NCBI GenBank assembly: GCA_011052285.1
Contig: DRJH01000312.1
Location: 1-5,553 of the forward strand
Source: Gammaproteobacteria bacterium
GTDB lineage: Bacteria > Pseudomonadota > Gammaproteobacteria > Arenicellales > DRJH01
Direction of reading: 5' to 3'
DNA length: 5,553 nt
Shown here: positions 1 through 5,282 of the stretch, piece by piece
How the letters are laid out: the number at the start of each line of letters is the position of its first letter
Position numbering within the stretch: the first letter of the stretch is position 1
The notes under the pieces: model-generated
What the model was told of the DNA's origin: nothing
The model's database searches: none
The model's input: only the letters and a program-made list of their open reading frames with translations
Made by a program: the position numbers and the translations under genes

Positions 1-1311
1 CCTGGTGGCTCCTGCAAGGAGCAACAGTGGGAACTGTTTGAAGCCATGCGTGCCCAACTTGTGCAATTTGCCAATGCCGAAGTGGTTGTCGATATTACCC
101 ACGGTTTTCGCGCTCAGCCGTTTTTTGCTTCCACCGTCATATCCTTATTACGTGCGACCGAGCACGGTTGTGCTGATTTGCGCTTACTGTACGGCGAGTT
201 TCAGCCGGGGCAGGATGCGGCCCCCATCTGGGATTTGACTTTATTTGTAGAATTGCAGGACTGGGTTCATGCCCTGGTGGTATTTTTGCGCAGCGGTCGA
301 GCGGATATTTTGAACACGCTGGCCAGTCGCGCAGAAAGTGCTATTCGACGGAACCATTATCAGCAAGGCGGTGGCCACCAGGATATGCCCAAACTCAAGC
401 CATTGGTGAATGCCATATCAAGGTTTGCGGACGACCTGGCTACCGTCAGAATTGCATCAATCCTGTTGGGAATTGAGGAGAATGCGACAAAACCGGGCAC
501 TTCAACCGCACAAGCATTGCTGCAGGCCTTGCAGCAGTGCAGCGGTGATGTCTCTCGCCTGATGCCGCCACTGCAGACGGTTCTCGAGGATTTGCGGAAT
601 ATGGTCGCACCCATGTGTGGTGTGACGACTCTGTCAGGTGCGACGGGGCATGCTGCGCTGGTGGCGTTGGCCGAATTGTATAGTCGGTTAGGCCGTTATG
701 CCGAAGCGGTTGTCGTGGTGCGCGAAGGATACATCTGCCTGTCTGCTGGTAAGGGAGCTTGTGATGTGGGTCGGGATTTTGCTGATGATGAACGCCAGGG
801 AGCGGAACATGACTGGTATCAGGTAAACCCTGCACTTCAAAAACAGGTGGGGGATATCCGTAATGATATTGAACACGGCGGGTTCCGCAAACAACCGCTG
901 GCAGGCAGTGCATTAAAAAAACGTGTGATCGACCTGGTGGATCGTTTTGCACAGGCTCAGGCAGTCGCTTCCTCCGAGCATAGAAAGCCGACAGGAAAAA
1001 CTTTTTTTGTCTCACGTCATGCGGGTGCCGTGCTGTGGGCAAAAAACCACGGCATTGTTGTGGACCAACATGTCATACATTTGCAACCCGAAGAAGTGGG
1101 GACCGGGGACACGGTCATCGGTTCGTTGCCAGTACATTTGGTGGCGGCTATTTGCCAGCGGGGAGCGCAATATATCAATTTGTCCATGGACCTGCCCCGA
1201 GATCTGCGGGGGCGCGAGTTGACCGCGGAAGAGATGGAGCGTTGTGCTGCCAGACTGGAAAGCTTTGAAGTGTTGAACCGTGAAGTGTCCCCCGATATTT
1301 GGACAGGTTGA
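1..1311 (+). CDS. csx1-csx16: Csx1/Csx2-like CARF-HEPN ribonuclease fused to C-terminal Csx16 domain (5' end outside window)
   Basis: The frame is open from base 1, so the ATG at 46 is probably internal and the N-terminal CARF strands lie outside the window. Residues below count from that ATG. VVVDITHGFR (13-22) is the ligand-loop signature of Csx1/Csx2 (TIGR02221-like) CARF domains, which bind cyclic oligoadenylate. A helical region follows and contains RNDIEH (R272-x4-H277), the HEPN ribonuclease motif, expected to cleave RNA on activation. After a linker (about 305-318), residues 319-412 look like a complete Csx16 domain (TIGR02620/VVA1548 family), with FFVSRHAGAVLWAK, GDTVIGSLPVHLVAAIC, INLSMDLP and LRGRELTAEEM. 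Csx16 is normally a separate protein of about 100 residues and is proposed to be a ring nuclease that degrades the messenger. Effector and probable off switch therefore share one chain. The fusion is read directly from one open frame. Ring-nuclease activity is inferred from the family. Confidence 0.88.
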   Translation, partial: PGGSCKEQQWELFEAMRAQLVQFANAEVVVDITHGFRAQPFFASTVISLLRATEHGCADLRLLYGEFQPGQDAAPIWDLTLFVELQDWVHALVVFLRSGRADILNTLASRAESAIRRNHYQQGGGHQDMPKLKPLVNAISRFADDLATVRIASILLGIEENATKPGTSTAQALLQALQQCSGDVSRLMPPLQTVLEDLRNMVAPMCGVTTLSGATGHAALVALAELYSRLGRYAEAVVVVREGYICLSAGKGACDVGRDFADDERQGAEHDWYQVNPALQKQVGDIRNDIEHGGFRKQPLAGSALKKRVIDLVDRFAQAQAVASSEHRKPTGKTFFVSRHAGAVLWAKNHGIVVDQHVIHLQPEEVGTGDTVIGSLPVHLVAAICQRGAQYINLSMDLPRDLRGRELTAEEMERCAARLESFEVLNREVSPDIWTG

Positions 1312-1518
1312 TCAGCAAAGAAATTGTACGAAAAGATCACCTGCAAACAGGAACGATCCACCTTGACGAGTAAATCGGAGAAAGAAGACAAACATGAGCT
1401 GGACAGCGGCTGCTTTGAACGCTCGTTCCTGCCCATGTTGCAACAGGAATTTGCCATGGCAGGGTTCAAGAAGCTTCCTCCGCAACTACCAAGGGAGTTT
1501 GCTTCATTTCAGTAACCA
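1312..1518. other. Region without a confident gene
   Basis: Between the csx1-csx16 stop and the inverted repeat I recognise no gene. Two small overlapping frames could be read. A TTG-started frame at 1324-1515 (63 residues, rich in charged residues) has no clear ribosome binding site. An ATG-started frame at 1394-1534 (46 residues) has a CPCC cluster, a distant GGAG at 1377-1380, and a stop inside the palindrome. Neither resembles a family I know. They may be chance frames or debris from the event that left the ATPase remnant downstream. Confidence 0.5.
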
Positions 1519-1547
1519 GCATATTTGCATTTGAAATGCAAATATGC
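1519..1547. repeat. Perfect 14-bp inverted repeat with 1-nt centre
   Basis: The arms GCATATTTGCATTT (1519-1532) and AAATGCAAATATGC (1534-1547) are exact reverse complements around a single G at 1533. There is no T-run after the second arm and the arms are AT-rich, so an intrinsic terminator is unlikely. A 29-bp near-continuous dyad is the size of an operator for a dimeric regulator, or it could be the edge of a mobile or recombined segment. It lies immediately before the ATPase-like remnant and about 145 bp upstream of the can2/card1-like gene, so it could regulate that gene. The symmetry is seen directly and any function is inference. Confidence 0.85.
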
Positions 1548-1551
1548 ATAG

Positions 1552-1695
1552 CCTGCTCACGCCAAAGGACTCCATGAATTTACGCAACTTTTCGGGAACC
1601 GGGCGGCACCCGGTTATGTGATTCACCCGGGGGAAGTGCGTCTGCCCCTGGGTTCGGGAGTGCGGGCTATCCCTTTTGTTGATTTGATAGCATGA
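1552..1695 (+). pseudogene. C-terminal remnant resembling a DUF4143-type AAA ATPase
   Basis: The frame opens after a TAG at 1549-1551 and reads 47 residues to a TGA at 1693-1695, with no ATG or other convincing start. The peptide contains GLHEFTQLFGNRAAPGYVIH followed by PGEVRLPLGSGVRAIPF. This closely resembles the extreme C-terminus of bacterial ATP-binding proteins with a DUF4143 domain, as I remember them. The ATPase and DUF4143 parts are absent, so I call it a decayed fragment. Its stop overlaps the start of the can2/card1-like gene in an ATGA, as if the complete gene once preceded it with coupled translation. A 7-bp hairpin (AACCGGG/CCCGGTT, 1597-1615) lies inside and is probably incidental. 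The family call is from memory of the motif and is moderate. Confidence 0.5.
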
Positions 1696-2834
1696 ATCCG
1701 ACAGTTCACCTCTGCTTGGTGTCGGATCAGCCGACGCCCAATATCACCCCGGCACTGGATCGGTCTTTCAGGCCCAAGCGGGTCATCCTGCTGGTCAGTC
1801 CCGAAAAACAGCGGCAAGCACAACAAATTCGGCAAGTGTTGCAACCTTCAGGGATTCGTGTTTCTCTCTGGCAGATCGATGATGCCATGGATGTTGAGCA
1901 CATTCGCCTGCGGGTGCTCGAGCTCTTGCAGCCATTCCAGAATAATCCGGCGGTGGCTGACGATATCGCACTCAATGCCACCGGCGGCACCAAGCCCATG
2001 TCGATTGCTGCGTATGAAGTCTTTCGTGATTATGGGCTGCCGATCTTTTATGTCCATCCGGGCAAAGATCGCCTGATCTGGATGCATCCCTCTGACCGGG
2101 TATCATTTGCTCTCGAGGACAGAATACATCTGCCTCAATTCTTTCAGGCACATGGTGTTGAGGTCGAGCCAGGCAAGATGAATCGTACCATTCTCCCGGA
2201 CGAACAGCACCAGCTGTCGGTCCGGATTATAGGCAATCTGTCGCGATTGTCTAAAGCCTTGGGGACGCTGAACTATCTCGCTAATAAAGCCGAGGGCTCA
2301 CTTCGGGTCACGCTGTCTCAGGGGGAGAGGTCATGGTCCGAATTAACCGAGCTCATCGGGTTATTTGCGGATTGCGGATGGCTGAGCTTTGATGGCGAGG
2401 CAATTTGTTTTGACAACGAGAAATCACGTTTTTTTGTCAACGGTGGCTGGCTGGAACAGCATGTGATGACGGTAGTCCACCAGATTCGCAATCAGCAGAG
2501 ACAGCATATCCATGATTTAGCACAAGGGCTGGTAGTCAATCGTGGTGGGGTAAGAAACGAACTGGATGTGGTTTTTCTTAACGACAATAGTCTGTATCTG
2601 ATCGAGTGCAAGACCGGGGACTTGGTAACGAACAAGGGTGTTGGAGGGCAAGTCGTCTATAAACTGGACTCGTTGACGGATGATTTGGGCGGTTTGCGTG
2701 CACGCGCCATGCTGGTCAGTTGTCGGCACCTGAAAAAAGCGGATCTTGAACGTGCCAAGCAGGCGGGCATTCGGATCTGTTCAGATTCGGGTTTAAAAAA
2801 TTTGCAGTCTGTGATTTGTCAATGGCTTGCTTGA
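1692..2834 (+). CDS. can2: Can2/Card1-type cOA-activated CARF-PD-(D/E)XK nuclease
   Basis: This encodes a 380-residue protein, close to the length of characterised Can2/Card1 (DUF1887) nucleases. The N-terminal CARF domain (about 1-150) has the loop SDQPTPNI (11-18) and the signature NATGGTKPM (95-103), which contact the cyclic tetra-adenylate ligand in this family. A linker and helical region lead to a C-terminal restriction-endonuclease-like fold: GGWLE (E255), NELD (D292) and ECK (E305, K307) form an intact E...D...ExK metal-dependent active site. Family members are cOA-stimulated nucleases acting on DNA and/or RNA, causing dormancy or plasmid and phage damage. The ATG is fixed by an in-frame stop at 1680-1682 and gives a CARF start of normal length. 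No strong Shine-Dalgarno is visible. The start overlaps the stop of the upstream remnant by ATGA. It is the second cOA effector in the window, with a nuclease fold unlike the HEPN protein upstream. Confidence 0.93.
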   Translation: MNPTVHLCLVSDQPTPNITPALDRSFRPKRVILLVSPEKQRQAQQIRQVLQPSGIRVSLWQIDDAMDVEHIRLRVLELLQPFQNNPAVADDIALNATGGTKPMSIAAYEVFRDYGLPIFYVHPGKDRLIWMHPSDRVSFALEDRIHLPQFFQAHGVEVEPGKMNRTILPDEQHQLSVRIIGNLSRLSKALGTLNYLANKAEGSLRVTLSQGERSWSELTELIGLFADCGWLSFDGEAICFDNEKSRFFVNGGWLEQHVMTVVHQIRNQQRQHIHDLAQGLVVNRGGVRNELDVVFLNDNSLYLIECKTGDLVTNKGVGGQVVYKLDSLTDDLGGLRARAMLVSCRHLKKADLERAKQAGIRICSDSGLKNLQSVICQWLA

Positions 2835-2840
2835 TCGCCA

Positions 2841-2854
2841 TCACAAGCTTGTGA
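2841..2854. repeat. Perfect 14-bp palindrome between can2 and cas2
   Basis: TCACAAGCTTGTGA is its own reverse complement. It lies 6 nt after the can2 stop and 39 nt before the cas2 ATG, in the only noncoding gap between the effector genes and the adaptation cassette. It could be an operator for the adaptation genes or a weak hairpin. A short T-run (2869-2873) follows at a distance but is not adjacent as in a standard terminator. No function can be assigned from sequence alone. Confidence 0.6.
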
Positions 2855-2893
2855 AAGCTGACAAGGTGTTTTTGAGCGTGGCATGATGTCGAC

Positions 2894-3175
2894 ATGGCCA
2901 GACATTTTTATCTTGCAGCCTATGATGTAGCCGACCCGAAGCGTTTGCATCGTGTTCTGGTGATCATCAAAGGTTATGCCACGGGTGGTCAGAAATCCGT
3001 TTATGAATGTTGGCTCAGCAGGACAGAAAGAAAAGCACTTCTGAACTCAACTGCCCAGGCCATTCATGCGGACAGGGATCGGTTTTTCCTGCTGCGTATG
3101 GATCCGCGCACGAAAACAGCGTTGCTGGGTCTCGCTCAGCCGCTTGTTGATCCGCATTTTTATTATCAGGGCTGA
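2894..3175 (+). CDS. cas2: CRISPR-associated endonuclease/integrase subunit Cas2 (first copy)
   Basis: This encodes a 93-residue protein of typical Cas2 length. Its ferredoxin-like fold begins with YLAAYDVADPKRLHRV (6-21), where D11 is the conserved Asp at the end of beta-1. The SVYEC strand (35-39) and the later strand RFFLLRMDPR (63-72) are also usual. Cas2 dimers bridge two Cas1 dimers in the complex that inserts new spacers. Upstream in-frame sequence meets a stop at 2873-2875 before any other start, so the ATG at 2894 is the only reasonable choice, though no clear ribosome binding site precedes it. cas1 follows after 2 nt, so the two are almost certainly co-transcribed. It lacks the basic C-terminal tail of the second Cas2 in this locus and differs from it along most of its length. 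Confidence 0.93.
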   Translation: MARHFYLAAYDVADPKRLHRVLVIIKGYATGGQKSVYECWLSRTERKALLNSTAQAIHADRDRFFLLRMDPRTKTALLGLAQPLVDPHFYYQG

Positions 3176-3177
3176 AA

Positions 3178-4107
3178 ATGCAGACCCTGGTGATTGATCA
3201 TAAAGAAAGTCAACTGACCTTGCGCGATCGGCGGGTGCGTATCGAGGTGCCGAATCAGAAGCCCCAGTTCATCCCGGTAGCGATGGTCAGTCGATTGGTC
3301 GTGACCACCGGCGTCTGGTTGCATACATCCGTGATCGGCGCATTGACCGCTGCTGGCGCAAGTATTCTTGTTCTATCCCCAAGAGATCATCGAAAAACGG
3401 CGATTATCTCGCCGCCTCTGGGTCGGGACCACGCCCTGCGTTTACAACAATATCGTTCAGCTTGTGATTCGGAAAAAACCGCCATGATTGCCGCTGCCAT
3501 TGTGGCCATGAAACTTCGCGGTCAATTACGAACCTTGCGCAAGCTCAATACCCGAAAGGTCGCATGGAGAACAGCAGTTCGTGGCATTCTGGAACTGCTA
3601 CCACGACTTGCGAAACCTTGTGCTCTGGAGACAATTCGTGGGATTGAAGGCGGTGGGGCAGCGATGTATTTCAAGGCAATCACCGAAGCGCTGCCATCTT
3701 CATTGGGATTTCACAAGAGGCAGCGCCGACCACCACCGGATCCAGTCAATGCAATGCTGTCGCTGAGCTATACCTTGTTGCATTTTGAAGCGGTGAGAAT
3801 CACCCAACAGGCAGGATTCGATGCCTGCATCGGCTTCCTTCACGCGCCGGAATACAGTCGTGAATCGCTGGCTTGTGATTGTATCGAGCCCTTGCGGCCG
3901 GTGATTGACGACTTTGTGCTTGAGCTTTTTCACAGCAGGGCAATTCGCAAGGAGCATTTTGGTGCACAACAGAATGTCTGCAGACTGGGGAAAACAGGCC
4001 GGGGTATTTTTTATATGCGCTGGGAACAGTTTGCTAAATTGCCGAGAAAGGCGTTGCACAAAGGCGTTATTTTGCTGCGAAAAACGATCCAGGAAAAGAC
4101 TGAATGA
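3178..4107 (+). CDS. cas1: CRISPR-associated integrase Cas1 (catalytic copy)
   Basis: This encodes a 309-residue Cas1 of normal length. An N-terminal beta domain (about 1-80, including VAMVSRLVVTTGVWLHTSVI) precedes the alpha-helical catalytic domain. The metal-binding triad is present: E157 in IRGIEGGGAAMYF, H222 in CIGFLHAPEYSRESLACD, and D234 in the same block, followed by E237 and a second acidic pair (D244, D245). The DPVNAMLSLSYTLLHFEAVR segment (188-207) is the usual helix between the Glu and His motifs. Cas1 catalyses the two transesterifications that join a prespacer to the leader-proximal repeat. The ATG lies 2 nt after the cas2 stop, with AGG at 3168-3170 as a modest ribosome binding site. 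Its own stop overlaps the next gene by 4 nt. All expected features are intact, so this is the likely active subunit of the pair. Confidence 0.96.
   Translation: MQTLVIDHKESQLTLRDRRVRIEVPNQKPQFIPVAMVSRLVVTTGVWLHTSVIGALTAAGASILVLSPRDHRKTAIISPPLGRDHALRLQQYRSACDSEKTAMIAAAIVAMKLRGQLRTLRKLNTRKVAWRTAVRGILELLPRLAKPCALETIRGIEGGGAAMYFKAITEALPSSLGFHKRQRRPPPDPVNAMLSLSYTLLHFEAVRITQQAGFDACIGFLHAPEYSRESLACDCIEPLRPVIDDFVLELFHSRAIRKEHFGAQQNVCRLGKTGRGIFYMRWEQFAKLPRKALHKGVILLRKTIQEKTE
4091..4098 (+). promoter_or_regulatory. Ribosome binding site for the cas1-like gene
   Basis: AGGAAAAG lies just upstream of the ATG at 4104, inside the end of cas1. Together with the ATGA stop/start overlap it supports coupled translation of the two Cas1 proteins and hence linked production. 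Confidence 0.5.
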
Positions 4108-4883
4108 AGCAGCCACTGTATCTGGGTAGTCGGGCTGTGGTGCGACTGGATGATGGCCCCAGCCTGGTGGTCAAGGTCGTGAAAAAAATACCCTGCAGAT
4201 TTCCGTTGGCTAGGATCTCACGTATCGTGATGTTTGCCAGTACGAACTTTTCGAGCCTTGTCATTAAAGCTTGTATGAAGGCAAAGATTTCAATGGTTTG
4301 GCGTGCTACAAATGGGGTGTATTTAGCCAGTTTTAATCCTCTCTCGGTTGGTGAGACCTTATGGACGGAAAGAATTACGGATTTGTTATCACAGCGAGGT
4401 TGGAAAAATCGTTATCGGAATTGGTTGAATGCACAACACCATTTAGCGATGGTCAGTCTGGCCAGGCAGCTGCGGATCGTCTATGAGCCGAGGCGAGAGA
4501 AGGAATGGCTAAACCGATTATTCCACCATTACAGTATACGGCGGCAGTGGGCAGAATGCTTGCTGCAGATGTGGCGGACAATGGCAATATCTGCAGTGAT
4601 TGAGTATTGGTTGGTACTGGAGGTCCCGCCGGAAATTATGCAGATACCGTCTCGTGGGTGGAAGTTGACAGAGGATATGGCTGACTGCCTGGCACTGGAT
4701 ATGCTGGTTGTTTTGATCAATGATGCTGATAAGTGGAGGAAGCTTCGTGGTGCAGACAAAGATACGGTGAACTTTATGGTGGTACAGGCTTTCGAACGTC
4801 GCCGGAAGCGTCAAATGAACCTGCTTGGTGGATTATATTTTCGCTTTCAACGATGGATTTTGGAGTGTGAACTGTGCCGGTAA
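4104..4883 (+). CDS. Second, Cas1-like protein lacking an intact catalytic triad
   Basis: This encodes a 259-residue protein shorter and highly diverged from the Cas1 just upstream. The N-terminal third is clearly the Cas1 beta domain: LYLGSRAVVRLDDGPSLVVK (5-24), RFPLARISRIVMF (32-44), then LVIKACMKAKISMVW and NGVYLASFNPL. The helical C-terminal part is hard to recognise. In a manual alignment the Cas1 block IRGIEGGG matches IRRQWAEC (145-152), placing W149 where the catalytic Glu belongs, although E151 is two residues on. The GFLH block matches a stretch around IMQIPSRGW with no His. Only D199 in CLALDM aligns with the third ligand. The C-terminus (FERRRKRQMNLL) resembles the basic end of other Cas1 proteins. 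It overlaps cas1 by 4 nt and the next cas2 by 10 nt, so it is probably a non-catalytic or specialised partner of Cas1. The frame is intact, which argues against simple decay. Confidence 0.75.
   Translation: MKQPLYLGSRAVVRLDDGPSLVVKVVKKIPCRFPLARISRIVMFASTNFSSLVIKACMKAKISMVWRATNGVYLASFNPLSVGETLWTERITDLLSQRGWKNRYRNWLNAQHHLAMVSLARQLRIVYEPRREKEWLNRLFHHYSIRRQWAECLLQMWRTMAISAVIEYWLVLEVPPEIMQIPSRGWKLTEDMADCLALDMLVVLINDADKWRKLRGADKDTVNFMVVQAFERRRKRQMNLLGGLYFRFQRWILECELCR
4862..4865 (+). promoter_or_regulatory. Shine-Dalgarno fixing the GTG start of the second cas2
   Basis: GGAG sits 8 nt before the GTG at 4874, within the 3' end of the cas1-like gene. It supports this non-ATG start, since no in-frame ATG precedes the conserved YDIANPKRL strand. 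Confidence 0.6.
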
Positions 4884-5206
4884 ACAAACGTTTGCCACTG
4901 TTAATCTGCTATGACATTGCGAATCCAAAAAGGCTTCAGAGAGTGCATCGGGTTGTTTCTCACAAAGCTGTTATGGTGCAATATTCCGTGTACTACACAG
5001 AAATGAACCGGACGGAAATTGGGCGTATAATAAGGGAAGTGGAAGAATGTATTGACAAGCGGGCTGACGATGTGCGGATTTACCGTCTGCCAGAGAGAAT
5101 TCAGATGGATACCATTGGTGAACAGGCATCTTCAGTCTTGCCGGTTCTTGAGTTTCGCGATAAGCTGAATACTCAGCCGGCGAGTCGCAAGCAAAAAAAG
5201 CAGTGA
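4874..5206 (+). CDS. cas2: Cas2, second divergent copy
   Basis: This encodes a 110-residue Cas2 starting at GTG, with GGAG upstream. Beta-1 LLICYDIANPKRLQRVHRVV (9-28) carries the conserved Asp (D14). MVQYSVYYTEM (34-44) is the second signature strand, and DDVRIYRLPE (65-74) is the fourth. The length exceeds the first Cas2 because of a basic, lysine-rich tail (residues 101-110) that might contact DNA or the partner Cas1. It overlaps the cas1-like gene by 10 nt and ends 76 bp before the first CRISPR repeat. The two Cas2 proteins share the (D/N)PKRL core but differ enough that they could form a heterodimer or serve different Cas1 partners. It lacks the GYATGGQKSVYEC form seen in the first copy and has the more canonical AVMVQYSVYY version. 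Confidence 0.93.
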   Translation: MPVNKRLPLLICYDIANPKRLQRVHRVVSHKAVMVQYSVYYTEMNRTEIGRIIREVEECIDKRADDVRIYRLPERIQMDTIGEQASSVLPVLEFRDKLNTQPASRKQKKQ

Positions 5207-5282
5207 ACAGATGATTGAGAGCAAATTTTTGGTAGCCTCTACCCTATCTACTTGCCAGTGTGGTGTATTCTACCAGGGGGTG
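5207..5282 (+). promoter_or_regulatory. CRISPR leader
   Basis: This noncoding stretch lies between the second cas2 and the first repeat and should hold the array promoter and the integration signals. An AT-rich run (AAATTTTT, 5223-5230) is followed by a small hairpin GGTAG-CCT-CTACC (5231-5243). The hexamer TCTACC recurs at 5238 and 5269, 31 bp apart, which is about three helical turns. No convincing promoter pair is visible. Its position beside the adaptation genes, and the handle-like 3' end of the repeats, place the leader on this side. Confidence 0.65.

Noticed and set aside
446..1042. 198-codon open frame on the minus strand under csx1
   Set aside because: It is rich in His, Pro and Arg, as expected from an antisense reading of a real gene. 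The plus-strand frame has clear CARF and HEPN motifs.
1017..1469. 150-codon open frame on the minus strand
   Set aside because: It is antisense to the well-supported Csx16 domain and has low-complexity composition. It is a shadow of the coding strand.
1324..1515. TTG-started 63-residue frame after csx1-csx16
   Set aside because: It has no recognisable family, no clear ribosome binding site and a rare start codon. Too weak to list as a gene.
1394..1534. 46-residue frame with a CPCC cluster, possible mini zinc protein
   Set aside because: It has only one cysteine cluster and no second metal-binding pair. The stop lies inside the palindrome, and the frame overlaps another equally plausible frame.
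1597..1615. Hairpin AACCGGG/CCCGGTT as a terminator
   Set aside because: No T-run follows, and the sequence is explained by the GNRAAPG codons of the ATPase-like remnant.
2841..2873. Rho-independent terminator after the can2-like gene
   Set aside because: The stem is short with almost no loop, and the T-run is about 15 nt away rather than adjacent.
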